This document shows, in pieces, positions 47,228 through 56,514 of a DNA stretch of 64,000 nucleotides (position 1 is its first letter; the number at the start of each line of letters is the position of its first letter). Below the pieces are notes generated by a model, which worked only from the letters and a program-made list of their open reading frames with translations, was not told the DNA's origin and made no database searches. Source of the stretch: UBA7332 sp051652645 (GTDB lineage: Bacteria > Bacteroidota > Bacteroidia > Bacteroidales > UBA7332); assembly GCA_051652645.1 (NCBI GenBank), contig JBOFUP010000094.1, forward strand, positions 62,001-126,000, written 5' to 3'. Made by a program: the position numbers and the translations under genes.

Positions 47228-47636
47228 CTTATGATATTAATAGTTTTTTCTATTGAAATCACTACCTAAGTTGAAGCTTTAATCACTTAGTAGTTCTCGA
47301 GTAAAGATAACAACTTTTTCATTATCACCAAATATGATTAAGATCAATGTAATAGAACATTACCCCAATATGTACGAAAATTAACCTTTGTTTGCCTGCA
47401 AAATAGTATCATTATATATCTTTCTCGGTAAGCAATCACTATTCTCTCACTATCATTTACCCTTTTTGTAGGTATCATTTAGGCCATTTCTAATAGCAAA
47501 CGACAAACACACCCAAAAACAATTGACAATCAACAGATAAAATGACATAACTACCCCAAAGAGATAATAAACCTCTTCACTCAAAGGTAGAATAAAAAGG
47601 AAAGAGATAGATACCAAACCAATTTTTACAAAAATA
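47228..47636. other. Intergenic gap upstream of the M23 peptidase
   Basis: No gene is supported in this stretch. The only item I see is TACCTTTG on the minus strand at 47589-47582, a match to the -7 pattern without a clear -33 box and 355 nt from the M23 start. Confidence 0.4.
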
Positions 47637-47682
47637 GGAATCTCCTATTACGTGATAACATAACCACATAATAGGAGACTCC
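47637..47682 (-). terminator. Terminator of fabD
   Basis: A 14-bp stem with one mismatch (47637-47650 with 47669-47682), followed on the minus strand by ATTTTTGTAAAAATT. Confidence 0.75.
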
Positions 47683-47705
47683 TTTATAATTATCAATATA
47701 CTCTA

Positions 47706-48584
47706 TTAAGCACCTTGAGCAGTAACACTCTTATCAATTTTCTTTACCAATCCTTGAAGTACACTTCCAGGGCCAACCTCTGTAAAGTTGTCTGCCCCAT
47801 CTGCAATCATATTAATTACTGACTGAGTCCAACGAACTGGTGCTGTAAGTTGAGCTATAAGGTTTGCTTTGATCACCTCAGGGTCTACCGAAGGCTTAGC
47901 ATCAACATTTTGGTATACTGGACAAATAGGAGCCGAGAAGTTAGTATTTGCAATAGCCTCTGCTAGTTCAGCTCTTGCTGGCTCCATAAGTGGTGAGTGA
48001 AATGCACCCCCAACCTTCAATTTAAGAGCTCTCTTTGCTCCAGCTGCAAGGAGTAACTCGCAAGCCTTATCAATTCCAGCCTCTGTACCAGATATCACAA
48101 GCTGACCTGGACAGTTAAAGTTAGCACATACCACTATCTCACCTTCGATTGAAGAACAGATCTCCTCAACCTTTTCATCCGCAAGGTTAAGCACTGCAGC
48201 CATCGTTGAAGGACGAAGTTCGCAAGCCTTCTGCATAGCCATGGCACGAGCGGCAACTAGACGAAGTCCATCTTCAAAAGATAGTGCTCCTGCAGCTACA
48301 AGTGCTGAGAATTCACCCAATGAATGTCCTGCAACCATCTGGGGAGCAAAAGAGTCACCTAGAGTCTTAGCTAGAATAACTGAGTGAAGAAAAATTGCTG
48401 GTTGAGTAACCTTTGTTTGGCGCAGATCTTCATCTGTACCTTCAAACATCAACTCTGTAATATTAAATCCAAGTATCTCATTAGCTTGGTCGAATAGTCC
48501 TTTTGCCAATTCCGAACTTTCATATAGATCTTTACCCATTCCAACGAACTGGGCTCCTTGTCCAGGAAATACAAATGCTTTCAT
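47706..48584 (-). CDS. fabD: Malonyl-CoA:ACP transacylase
   Basis: Charges acyl-carrier protein with malonyl units for fatty acid synthesis. The start at 48584 (MKAFVFPGQGAQFVGMG) is favoured over 48614, because the TATCTTTG promoter element sits at 48621-48614. The nucleophile serine lies in GHSLGEFSALVAAG (near 87). The catalytic histidine is in GGAFHSPLM, and the end VGPGSVLQGLVKKI is typical. It has 292 residues. Confidence 0.95.
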   Translation of the reverse strand: MKAFVFPGQGAQFVGMGKDLYESSELAKGLFDQANEILGFNITELMFEGTDEDLRQTKVTQPAIFLHSVILAKTLGDSFAPQMVAGHSLGEFSALVAAGALSFEDGLRLVAARAMAMQKACELRPSTMAAVLNLADEKVEEICSSIEGEIVVCANFNCPGQLVISGTEAGIDKACELLLAAGAKRALKLKVGGAFHSPLMEPARAELAEAIANTNFSAPICPVYQNVDAKPSVDPEVIKANLIAQLTAPVRWTQSVINMIADGADNFTEVGPGSVLQGLVKKIDKSVTAQGA

Positions 48585-48613
48585 TCTAAAAGTCGTTTTA
48601 TTGTTTAACGTCA

Positions 48614-48621
48614 CAAAGATA
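48614..48621 (-). promoter_or_regulatory. -7 element of fabD
   Basis: TATCTTTG on the minus strand. A TTTG (48642-48639) lies 17 nt upstream, slightly short. It decides the start at 48584. Confidence 0.5.
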
Positions 48622-48636
48622 GAAAAATTAATTTAA

Positions 48637-48659
48637 CTCAAAAAAAGAGCTCTTTTGAG
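48637..48659 (-). terminator. Hairpin directly after the FetB-like gene
   Basis: CTCAAAA (48637-48643) pairs with TTTTGAG (48653-48659) around an AGAGCTCT core, 2 nt past the stop codon. It overlaps the -33 region of fabD. Confidence 0.5.
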
Positions 48660-48661
48660 CA

Positions 48662-49435
48662 TCACTTTATATCATCGTGAAGAATCCCGTATTGTGTAAA
48701 TGAACGAGAACGTGTAATCCACAGAGTAACTAACACTGATATGAGTGACGAAGAGAATATTGATATCATCATCATAATCTGATACTTAATAGCTACGCTA
48801 GGAGCACTACCTCCTAAAATCTGACCTGTCATAGTTCCTGGGAGTGCTACCAGACCCATAACAGTCATCGTGGCTATGGTTGGATTAAATGACTTAATTA
48901 GAGCATCTCGCATAAATGGACGGCTAGCCTCTGAAAGAGAAGCTCCATTGCCCAGCATATAAAGGAAGAAGTTACGCTCTCGACGTAGTCCTACATAGAA
49001 GCTATTCAATGCAATAACATTGGCAGTAAGCATATTACCAAGAATCATACCCGAAACAGGAACAAAATAACGAGCCTCAAAGGGGTTATCTATCTGGACT
49101 ATCAAACACTGAAAGTATGCAACAATAAACCCAAGAGCCACAACAAAAGCTATAAATGTAGGTAGTGCTAGTAATCTTTGAGGTAATTTGGTTCGATTAA
49201 GAACTGTTACCACAGCTACAATTATCATAATAACTACCCACAAAAGATTAAGCCATAGATTATTTAATCTAAACAAATACTCAAGATAGATTGCTATCAT
49301 AAATAACTGAACTATCATTCTGCTTGCACCAATGAGAGTATCTTTTACTAATCCTGTTTTGTAGTAACTTAATGACCAAATTGGAATTAGTAAAAGAAGC
49401 ACCCCAAAAATAAGACCTAACGGTGATATATCCAT
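48662..49435 (-). CDS. fetB: FetB-like (UPF0014) ABC transporter permease
   Basis: An integral membrane subunit with about seven helices over 257 residues. The UPF0014 pattern is seen in TVLNRTKLPQRLLALP, ARYFVPVSGMILGNMLTANVIALN, the EASRPFMRDALIKSFNPTIATMTVMGLVALPGTMTGQILGG region, and AIKYQIMMM. With the upstream ATPase it forms a FetAB-type pair, linked in E. coli to iron export and peroxide resistance. The start lies 27 bp after the ATPase gene. The substrate is inferred from family only. Confidence 0.88.
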   Translation of the reverse strand: MDISPLGLIFGVLLLLIPIWSLSYYKTGLVKDTLIGASRMIVQLFMIAIYLEYLFRLNNLWLNLLWVVIMIIVAVVTVLNRTKLPQRLLALPTFIAFVVALGFIVAYFQCLIVQIDNPFEARYFVPVSGMILGNMLTANVIALNSFYVGLRRERNFFLYMLGNGASLSEASRPFMRDALIKSFNPTIATMTVMGLVALPGTMTGQILGGSAPSVAIKYQIMMMISIFSSSLISVLVTLWITRSRSFTQYGILHDDIK

Positions 49436-49462
49436 TGTTCTAAAATCTGATATTTAGTTTGT

Positions 49463-50080
49463 TTATTGAGATATAATAACTCTTTTACTAAAAGCTCCTT
49501 GGAATAGTTCATCATGTGAGACAGCCATTATTGTTCTTTTAGATTTAACAAGCATTTGAGCAACAATACCAACAGACGTAGGATCAAGAGCAGCAGTGGG
49601 TTCATCCATTAGAAGTATTGGCTTCTGACTCAAAAGAGCCGAAGCTATTACCACTCTTTGCTTCTGCCCTCCAGAGAGTTCTCGGAGTTCTCGTGTGAGT
49701 ATATCATCTGGTAGATGCAGATTAGTTGTTATCTCTTTTGCTCTATGCTTATCAAATCTCATATAACTATTTGCCGCCAAGGTGTATGGAAACTCAAGTA
49801 GTTCAAGCACGGTGTGAAAAGGTAAATTAATATCCTGTGGAATATAAGCTATCTTGGATCTAATCTCGTTAACTGAGGCTGGAGTCAACTCAATTCCATC
49901 CACTACTATCTTACCCTGATTAGGAGTTACAAATCCCAACAATAGATGCAAGAGTGTACTCTTTCCTGCACCAGAAGGTCCAAGTAGACAAATCTGCTCA
50001 CCATCCTCTATCTTGAGGTCAAAAGCCTCGTATAGTCTCTTTCCCTCATATGAAAACCCCAAATCAATAAACTCTATCAT
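49463..50080 (-). CDS. fetA: FetA-like ABC transporter ATP-binding protein
   Basis: The start at 50080 (MIEFIDLGFSYEG) gives 205 residues. Walker A is GPSGAGKSTLL, the Q-loop lies in IAYIPQDINLP, the signature is LSGGQKQRV, Walker B is ILLMDEPTAALD, and the H-loop is MAVSHDE. It drives the FetB-like permease encoded next. It is divergent from the 118-residue gene at 50170. Confidence 0.9.
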   Translation of the reverse strand: MIEFIDLGFSYEGKRLYEAFDLKIEDGEQICLLGPSGAGKSTLLHLLLGFVTPNQGKIVVDGIELTPASVNEIRSKIAYIPQDINLPFHTVLELLEFPYTLAANSYMRFDKHRAKEITTNLHLPDDILTRELRELSGGQKQRVVIASALLSQKPILLMDEPTAALDPTSVGIVAQMLVKSKRTIMAVSHDELFQGAFSKRVIISQ

Positions 50081-50125
50081 TACTCTAACATATATATTTG
50101 GGCTCAAAGTTAGGAATAAGTTTAC

Positions 50126-50133
50126 TAACTTTG
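50126..50133 (+). promoter_or_regulatory. -7 element of the 118-residue hypothetical gene
   Basis: TAACTTTG at 50126-50133 lies inside the longer nominal frame from 50098, so the ATG at 50170 is preferred. No TTG is found at 19-20 nt. Confidence 0.45.
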
Positions 50134-50169
50134 CGGATAGAAAATAACATTATAACTCATTGTAAAAAT

Positions 50170-50526
50170 ATGACAGCAGCACAAAAACAGCTATCTGAGC
50201 TATCGCAAGCTCAAAGAGCTTTTATTGATACTCACTTTGGGTCAGCAGATAAATTCTACCAATTTGTTTACCTAATAGCTCAAAATGAGCACCAGACTCA
50301 AATGCAAAAAGGTGACAGAATGGAAGACAGATTGGCCGTCATTCATCAAGTTCAAGATAGTGTGGAGCGTATGATAGACTCGATTGAGCTTTCTGGATAT
50401 GATGTAATGGCTGATATAAAGAGTGACTACCTTGAAGATTGGTTAGCTCAGAGGGGGGTTGAGCTAATCTTTACAAATGAGGAGTTCATTGAGATGATAC
50501 ACCGTGTATCGAATCATAAAGCATAA
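50170..50526 (+). CDS. Hypothetical protein, 118 residues
   Basis: The start at 50170 (MTAAQKQLSELSQAQRAFID) is chosen because a -7 element lies upstream at 50126-50133, inside the longer frame. The protein is soluble, mostly helical and acidic, with no signal peptide, membrane segment or metal motif that I can see. Motif-like pieces are FYQFVYLIAQNEHQ, DRLAVIHQVQDSVERMIDSIE, and DYLEDWLAQRGVELIFTNEEF. I do not recognise the family. It stands alone on the plus strand between fetA and the endonuclease gene, and ends at a long bidirectional terminator. Confidence 0.6.
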   Translation: MTAAQKQLSELSQAQRAFIDTHFGSADKFYQFVYLIAQNEHQTQMQKGDRMEDRLAVIHQVQDSVERMIDSIELSGYDVMADIKSDYLEDWLAQRGVELIFTNEEFIEMIHRVSNHKA

Positions 50527-50532
50527 TGATAT

Positions 50533-50603
50533 AGCTTAAATAATAAAATAAGAGAGCAAAGGGTAATTTTTACCCTTTGCTCTCTTATTTTATTATTTAA
50601 GCT
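50533..50603. terminator. 34-bp perfect inverted repeat, bidirectional terminator
   Basis: Arms 50533-50566 and 50570-50603 are perfect complements with a TTT loop. The right arm covers the stop codon and last codons of the endonuclease gene. AT-rich outer arms give T tracts in both directions. Confidence 0.8.
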
Positions 50604-51591
50604 GGAAGCTCTGGTCTTTGCGATTACCCCATATATGTTCAACCAACACTGGATAGTCTATATATGGATTACGATTCTTCTGCACATTATATATAGCTGT
50701 GTGTCGCTTGATCTCCATCTCCGAAACAGGATCTTCACGGTGCCACTTAAGAAGAATATCCAATGCCCACTGTTGATAGAACGGATAAGTATTCAAAGCT
50801 AAAACACCTGCAGAATTAGTCCAAGAACTAAAATTAGCTGTCGGTTTTGATCCTGAGCGGCCATCCCCACCATAAGCATAACGTGTAGCAAAGTAGAAGT
50901 ATGATCTAGCAAGATCTCCTTTGCGATCTTCTCCAGGTTCGAAGACAATAGTCGACTTGCCATTGATCTGTGCCGTACCTCGCTTTGATGTCCCATTGGT
51001 CCACTGCTGAGTCGTAACAATCCCAAATGGGTAGTTACTTCTCTCGGAGTTTGCCTTAGAATCAGATGGATATAAACAGTAAAGATCAGAGTATATAGGC
51101 GTTTTGTCATCACTACTCTTACCAAACCAACTCTTAGGTATTGAGTGCTCACGGTTGTAACTATATGAATCACCTCCCCCTTTATCCTGGTCATCACCAA
51201 AAGTATAGTTCGTCGAATTGTCATATACATCCCACACTTTACCATTGCTCTTGGCATCGGTTGATCTAAAGTCTGTCCATAATTGGTAGTACGAGCGGAC
51301 GTTATGACCTTGGATAATCTCATAAAGCTCAGCTTTAAGCGCGCTCTGCTTTAACCCCAAGGCTGCATTATAGTACCCAACTGGAGAAAGTGAAGCACTA
51401 CCTTTATCTGGATAGTCACCCTCTGCATCTGGAGCTGTACCAGACCCACTGCCTCCTCCTGGTTTAAGTCCATCCAGGATATCCTCATTACTTGTTCCTC
51501 CACACGCAACAACCAGTGTTGCAAAGAGTGCTATAGCTATCTGTTTAGCGAATAGCCTTAGGTTCGTGATCGATCTGCTCTTTTTCATCAA
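50593..51591 (-). CDS. Endonuclease I family lipoprotein
   Basis: A lipoprotein signal with lipobox LVVAC precedes a Gly/Ser linker. The endonuclease I (EndA/NucM) core shows YNREHSIPKSWFG, the beta-beta-alpha metal site with catalytic histidine. SDLYCLYPSDSKANSERSNYPFG and a late MEIKRHTAIYNVQKNRNPYIDYP follow, which match the family end. It probably degrades extracellular or periplasmic DNA while tethered to the envelope. At 332 residues it is normal. Its stop codon lies within the bidirectional terminator at 50533-50603. Confidence 0.88.
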   Translation of the reverse strand: MMKKSRSITNLRLFAKQIAIALFATLVVACGGTSNEDILDGLKPGGGSGSGTAPDAEGDYPDKGSASLSPVGYYNAALGLKQSALKAELYEIIQGHNVRSYYQLWTDFRSTDAKSNGKVWDVYDNSTNYTFGDDQDKGGGDSYSYNREHSIPKSWFGKSSDDKTPIYSDLYCLYPSDSKANSERSNYPFGIVTTQQWTNGTSKRGTAQINGKSTIVFEPGEDRKGDLARSYFYFATRYAYGGDGRSGSKPTANFSSWTNSAGVLALNTYPFYQQWALDILLKWHREDPVSEMEIKRHTAIYNVQKNRNPYIDYPVLVEHIWGNRKDQSFQLK

Positions 51592-51707
51592 TATCTTAGT
51601 GGTTTTACTTTTTAATACCCAAACGGGATGACAAATGTATCTGTTTGGGTATTATCCACAAAATTAATCTAGACTAAACTCTGTTAAACATTAACTTCTA
51701 CATACAA

Positions 51708-51746
51708 AAAGAGGGATTAGAACCACAGTGGCTATAATCCCTCTTT
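51708..51746 (-). terminator. Terminator of the dipeptidyl-peptidase III gene
   Basis: A 12-bp perfect stem (51708-51719 with 51735-51746) with a smaller CCAC/GTGG pairing in the loop, 29 nt past the stop. Confidence 0.6.
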
Positions 51747-51775
51747 GAGAATATGATCTATTAATTATAGATTAA

Positions 51776-53818
51776 TTAATTATTGTATGTTGGCAGTGGC
51801 GAATTCTCTTTTGAGTAACGCAACATTTGCTCTGCATAACCTTCGTTGTACGTTAGATTAACATCCGTGATCACTCCGTTAGCATCAACGGTAGCGTTGA
51901 ATACTGGGTTTAGGAAACCTCTCCATGGAGCAATATTTAGAGCCGCATAACGCGTTAGAACCTCTTCGTGAAGTTCAAGATTAACTTTCACACCATAGGT
52001 CTCAATCATATCCATACCTGCCTGATAATCACCTTCTGATTTGATTCTCTGTATCTCAGATAGAAGTTTACCAAGAAGCTCACGCATTTTAACGTAGTCA
52101 TTTACTACAACATAAGTTTTGCCATCACGCTTCTTAAGTTCTACCACATTGTCAGCTGCTCCATTTGCAAGAATCCAGTGAGAGATAGTTGAGCGACAAC
52201 GCATATGTGCTTGCTCTATCGATTTGCCAAGCTGAACTCTTGTCAACTGAGTCATAAGACCATTCATTACATATTTGTAATACTCTGCCTTATAAGCCTC
52301 CTCATTTGGAAGAAGACCTAGCTCGACAGTTTTAGCATCAGCCATGAAGTATAGTGCATAGAGGTCTGCACGCATCTCCTCAAGTGGCGAACCGTAGGCT
52401 TTAAGTGCATCTGGATCTGTTCCCGGAAGAAGTTTCCCTGAACCATGACCTAGACACTCATGAAGGTCTGTATGAAGATTAGATGCTTGGAATCCGTAGT
52501 TCTTAAGTAGATCACGTTCTTGTTGGCTCCAAACAAACTCCTCACCAAAGCCGTTGCCTTGTGATGCTTTATCATAAGCCTCAGATATATTCTCGATAGT
52601 AACAGACTTCGAACCATGGTCACGACGGATCCATGTTGCATTTGGAAGGTTAATACCAAGCGGCGATGTTGGATAAGTATCCCCACCAAGCATAGCCACA
52701 GTAATAACTTTAGCAGATACCCCTTTGACCTCCTCTTTTTTGAATCGGCTATCAACAGGAGAACGATCTTCAAACCATTGAGCGTTGCTACTAATGATCT
52801 CCGTACGCTTTGTTGCTTCAATATTTTTGAAGTTAACTACAGCTTCCCAGCTAGACTTCAACCCTAGTGGATCACCATAATTCTCAATAAATCCGTTTAC
52901 GAAGTCAACTTGAGAGTCAACATCCTTCAACCAAAGAACGGAATACTCATCAAAACCTTTCAACGAACCCGTATTGTAATAGCTGATAAGCGATTCAATA
53001 ACCGCCTTCTGTTTCTCATTCTCAGCATATTCAACAGCAGTTGTCAAATGCGCAACTACCTTCTCTATAGCCTGAGTATATAGTCCGCCTACTTTCCATA
53101 CTTTCTCAAATACTTTACCATCTTCCTTTACAAGTCGAGAGTTCAAGCCGTATGAGATAGGAGTATTATCTTTTGGATCTTTCATTGAATTGTAGAAAGC
53201 CTCAGCCTCAGCTTGAGTAACTCCATCATAGTAGTTATTTGCTGAAGTCAAACATAGATCCTGACCTTTAGCTTGGTTGGCTCTGACAGCCATTACCGTA
53301 GAATCGAAGATTATTGGTGTGATCTCTGCAAGGAACTGATCAACTGTAGCTCCATCTCTTATAGGAACAAGTGAGATATCAAGGCCCTTAACCTCATTAG
53401 CAAAATACTCTGCAGAGAACTTTGGCACAAGTTTATCTGATGAGTAATCATTATGAATGCCGTTGTTAAACCAAACTAGTTTAAGATACTCCTCAAGGTT
53501 CTTAAACTCTTGAGTACTCTTATCACTTTTCGTATTAGTGTAGATAGCCTCAAGTACGCGGCGAATAGCAAGGTTATATTTACCGTTTTGGTCAAAAAGA
53601 ATATCACGACCCTCACTAGCTGCTTGACTCAAATGGTAGAGAAGCGTTTTTTGTTGCAGTGAAAGTTGATCGAATCCGTTTACACGATAGCGTAGGATCT
53701 GTACATCAGCGAAGTTCTCAACAGTGAAGTTGAAATCATCTTCACTCTTTGTGTCCTTGTTTACTGAACAAGAAGCAAGCATCCCGGCTGTAATCATTAG
53801 AGCTAGACTTTTTTTCAT
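51776..53818 (-). CDS. Dipeptidyl-peptidase III (M49 family) lipoprotein
   Basis: Removes dipeptides from peptide N-termini using zinc. The M49 zinc motif appears as HECLGHGSGK near 456 (the HExxGH pattern), and the second glutamate is in EEMRADLYALYF. The N-terminus is a lipoprotein signal (GMLASCSVN), so it sits in the envelope. At 680 residues it is normal for the bacterial branch. Related Bacteroides DPP III enzymes have been studied as peptidases. Confidence 0.92.
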   Translation of the reverse strand: MKKSLALMITAGMLASCSVNKDTKSEDDFNFTVENFADVQILRYRVNGFDQLSLQQKTLLYHLSQAASEGRDILFDQNGKYNLAIRRVLEAIYTNTKSDKSTQEFKNLEEYLKLVWFNNGIHNDYSSDKLVPKFSAEYFANEVKGLDISLVPIRDGATVDQFLAEITPIIFDSTVMAVRANQAKGQDLCLTSANNYYDGVTQAEAEAFYNSMKDPKDNTPISYGLNSRLVKEDGKVFEKVWKVGGLYTQAIEKVVAHLTTAVEYAENEKQKAVIESLISYYNTGSLKGFDEYSVLWLKDVDSQVDFVNGFIENYGDPLGLKSSWEAVVNFKNIEATKRTEIISSNAQWFEDRSPVDSRFKKEEVKGVSAKVITVAMLGGDTYPTSPLGINLPNATWIRRDHGSKSVTIENISEAYDKASQGNGFGEEFVWSQQERDLLKNYGFQASNLHTDLHECLGHGSGKLLPGTDPDALKAYGSPLEEMRADLYALYFMADAKTVELGLLPNEEAYKAEYYKYVMNGLMTQLTRVQLGKSIEQAHMRCRSTISHWILANGAADNVVELKKRDGKTYVVVNDYVKMRELLGKLLSEIQRIKSEGDYQAGMDMIETYGVKVNLELHEEVLTRYAALNIAPWRGFLNPVFNATVDANGVITDVNLTYNEGYAEQMLRYSKENSPLPTYNN

Positions 53819-53853
53819 TTTTATACTATACTTATATTACTAATATTTAAAAG

Positions 53854-53891
53854 AAAGCATCCCAAAAAGAGTATACTCTTTAGGATGCTTT
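53854..53891 (-). terminator. Terminator of the GH13 gene
   Basis: AAAGCATCC (53854-53862) pairs with GGATGCTTT (53883-53891), and the loop holds a further palindrome (AAAGAGTA/TACTCTTT). It begins 15 nt past the stop codon. Confidence 0.7.
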
Positions 53892-53905
53892 GCAAATATA
53901 AGTAA

Positions 53906-55615
53906 TTATCTCTCTTTAACAATATTGTTACATACAAATTTCAATATGATCGATCCATAAGATTGGAGAGTACAAACAAAGGGTTTATCTGTCATGAGCG
54001 TAGCATGAACACTCTTTTGAGTAATCAAATCCACAGCTCTACCGGATATTGGGGATTCTATCTGGAAATAGTCGAATGCATGTTGTGGTATATTAACCTT
54101 ACACTCCAACTCTTCACTATTGAAGTTGACAACAACTAATATAAGATCTCCTTGAAAGAACCTCATGAATGCATAATTTATACTAGGATCAAAAAACTCT
54201 CCTCGTGGATTGACATACATAAGATCAAAAAATAAACCCTCAACTATCGCTCTCTCAAAACGAGCAATATTAAGCAGCTTTGAGTAGTAAGCCCTTAGTT
54301 CTCGCTCTCTTGGCTTTAACCTTCGCTGATTACACGCTCCATGATTATACCATCTCTCAACGGAGTCAATGCTCCAATAGTCAAAGATTGAAGTTCGACC
54401 ATCATGTCCACTGAAACCCTCTGAATCCAATGCCGCCTCACCAATCTCTTGACCAAAATAAATCATCAATGGATTACTATTCATCAACGAGGTAACAACC
54501 ATAGCTGGAATTGCTCTCTCGGGCGAACCAGCAAAGAAGGATGAAGCAATACGCTGTTCGTCATGATTCTCTAGAAAATTGAGCATATGATTTGTCATCT
54601 CACCGAGTCGTTGCCATGAGGTTGTAATATCAGTGGCTGGTTGATCTTGGGTAACAACTCCTCGTAGCGTATCATATAGACCCACTTTATCATAGAGATA
54701 ATCAAACCCCCCAATATGGACGTAACTATAATATAAATCAGGATTATACACCTCAGCTATAAAAATAATATCTGGGTGTATCTGCTTCACCTTAGATATA
54801 GCCCATCCCCAAAACTCCACTGGCACCATCTCTGCCATATCACAGCGAAATGCGTCGACCCCTTTCGAGCTCCAATACATCAATATATGTAACATCTTAT
54901 GCCACGTATCGGGTATTGGGTCAAAGTGCTTTGCACCCCATGAGGCATAATCGACACCGTAGTTGAGCTTTACTGTCTCGTACCAATCATTTGTAGATGG
55001 ATAGGCATGAAAACAATCATTGCCTGTTGCCTTTGCAGGATACTCTCTATACTGCATCTCTCCCTCACCTGGAAATATATCTCCTGCCAAGATATGATGA
55101 GGTATATAGTAGTAATTATTCTGAGGATCAAAAGAGTGTTCACTATTATCACTATCCCCAAGATCTAATACACCATTAGGCTTTTGATCTGAATGATACT
55201 GACGAGCCACGTGATTAGGAACAAAATCAATTATCACACCCAAACCACTGTCATGGGATCTCTCAATAAGCTCTTCAAACTCCTCAATTCTTCTCCTAGG
55301 ATCATCTGCTAGATATGGGTTTACATCATAATAATCCTTTATTGCATATGGTGAACCTGCTTCCCCCTTTACAGTAAGGGGATTATCCAAAGGAATACCT
55401 ATATCTGTAAAATCACTCCTAGTGGCATGTTCAATAACTCCTGTATACCATATAAAATTACAACCAAGAGAGTTTATCTCTTGGAGTGCTTTATGTGTAA
55501 ATGAGGAGAACTTTCCAGAACCACACTCCTGAAACTTACCATTTGGTATAGGATTAGTAGTAGAGTTGCCAAATAGTCGTGGTAATACTTGATAGATTAT
55601 CAACTTCTCTTTCAT
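53906..55615 (-). CDS. GH13 family alpha-amylase-like glycoside hydrolase
   Basis: A cytoplasmic-looking alpha-glucan or alpha-glucoside enzyme without a signal peptide. The GH13 conserved regions are in order: GVIIDFVPNHVA, VDAFRCDMAEM (nucleophile Asp), IFIAEVYNP (acid Glu), and FLENHDEQR (transition-state Asp). The C-terminal beta domain follows. At 569 residues it fits several GH13 subfamilies, and specificity cannot be assigned. The start ATG overlaps the patatin stop as ATGA, so the two are translationally coupled. Confidence 0.88.
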   Translation of the reverse strand: MKEKLIIYQVLPRLFGNSTTNPIPNGKFQECGSGKFSSFTHKALQEINSLGCNFIWYTGVIEHATRSDFTDIGIPLDNPLTVKGEAGSPYAIKDYYDVNPYLADDPRRRIEEFEELIERSHDSGLGVIIDFVPNHVARQYHSDQKPNGVLDLGDSDNSEHSFDPQNNYYYIPHHILAGDIFPGEGEMQYREYPAKATGNDCFHAYPSTNDWYETVKLNYGVDYASWGAKHFDPIPDTWHKMLHILMYWSSKGVDAFRCDMAEMVPVEFWGWAISKVKQIHPDIIFIAEVYNPDLYYSYVHIGGFDYLYDKVGLYDTLRGVVTQDQPATDITTSWQRLGEMTNHMLNFLENHDEQRIASSFFAGSPERAIPAMVVTSLMNSNPLMIYFGQEIGEAALDSEGFSGHDGRTSIFDYWSIDSVERWYNHGACNQRRLKPRERELRAYYSKLLNIARFERAIVEGLFFDLMYVNPRGEFFDPSINYAFMRFFQGDLILVVVNFNSEELECKVNIPQHAFDYFQIESPISGRAVDLITQKSVHATLMTDKPFVCTLQSYGSIILKFVCNNIVKER

Positions 55616-56433
55616 ACAACACCGTGCAACCTCTCATATCGTTTTTTATGCTCTATGAGCAACTCTTGCACCCTCTTTTGATTTAGCACATGCTTGGTTG
55701 CTCTATATCCCTTATCTACAATCTCCTCAATGTGTTCTACATCAAAAAGACCATAACTATTTACCGAATCTGGTTCAATAAGAATATCACATAGCTGTTT
55801 ATCCTGAAAGCTATTGGCTTTAAACATGAAATGATATGATCTTTCTGCTATGGAGATCAAGCTCTTCTTGTATTCTCTTGCGATCAGCGGGGTTGCATTT
55901 ACACCAATTACAAGATCACAAACAGGCTTAAGAGGTGCGACAGGAAAATTCTTTAGCACCCCTCCATCTACATAGTGAACTCCATCAATGATCACAGGAG
56001 GAAATAATACCGGTATTGAGCATGAGGCTGCAATCTTACTGCAAAGGCCACCTCCACTATTAAATAGCACACTCTTACCATGATCCATATCCGTGGCAAT
56101 GATCTCAAATGGGATCTTTAACTCCTCAAATGTTCTAGCTCGAAGATTCTTCTCTATGAATTTCTGGAGACCATTCATAGTAAAGAAGCTCTTCTTAGGC
56201 ATAACAAGCTCAGCTAAGTCACTAAACTTTATAGGGCGTATCATATCGATGATCTCTTGTGTGGAGTAACCATCGCAATAGAGTGCTCCAATCATTGATC
56301 CTGCACTCACACCGCTTATGATCTCTGGTTTAAGACCAACTTCCTCAAGTGCTTTGAGAGCACCGATATGCACGAATCCCTTTGCACCTCCCCCACTTAG
56401 GGCTAGGCCTACTTTGTATGGCTTACTATTCAT
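55612..56433 (-). CDS. Patatin-like phospholipase
   Basis: The start at 56433 (MNSKPYKVGLALSGGGAKG) is supported by a TATGTTTG promoter element at 56460-56453, which lies inside the longer nominal frame. The oxyanion hole is GGGAKGF, the nucleophile serine is in GVSAGSM, and the Asp of the Ser-Asp dyad is in YVDGGVLKNFP. At 273 residues it belongs to the RssA-like bacterial patatins. It overlaps the GH13 gene by 4 bp. Confidence 0.88.
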   Translation of the reverse strand: MNSKPYKVGLALSGGGAKGFVHIGALKALEEVGLKPEIISGVSAGSMIGALYCDGYSTQEIIDMIRPIKFSDLAELVMPKKSFFTMNGLQKFIEKNLRARTFEELKIPFEIIATDMDHGKSVLFNSGGGLCSKIAASCSIPVLFPPVIIDGVHYVDGGVLKNFPVAPLKPVCDLVIGVNATPLIAREYKKSLISIAERSYHFMFKANSFQDKQLCDILIEPDSVNSYGLFDVEHIEEIVDKGYRATKHVLNQKRVQELLIEHKKRYERLHGVV

Positions 56434-56452
56434 AAATCTACATATATTGCTA

Positions 56453-56460
56453 CAAACATA
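56453..56460 (-). promoter_or_regulatory. -7 element of the patatin-GH13 transcript
   Basis: TATGTTTG on the minus strand, 19 nt before the ATG at 56433. It decides that start. Confidence 0.5.
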
Positions 56461-56514
56461 ATAACATTTCACAACACTATTGAGTTTATCACATATCTAT
56501 GTAGATATGTAAGT

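Noticed and set aside
51652..51660. TTATCCACA, a match to the DnaA box; another at 57511-57519
   Set aside because: Two isolated copies, one inside a coding region, are close to chance. No cluster, no dnaA or other origin-linked gene is near.
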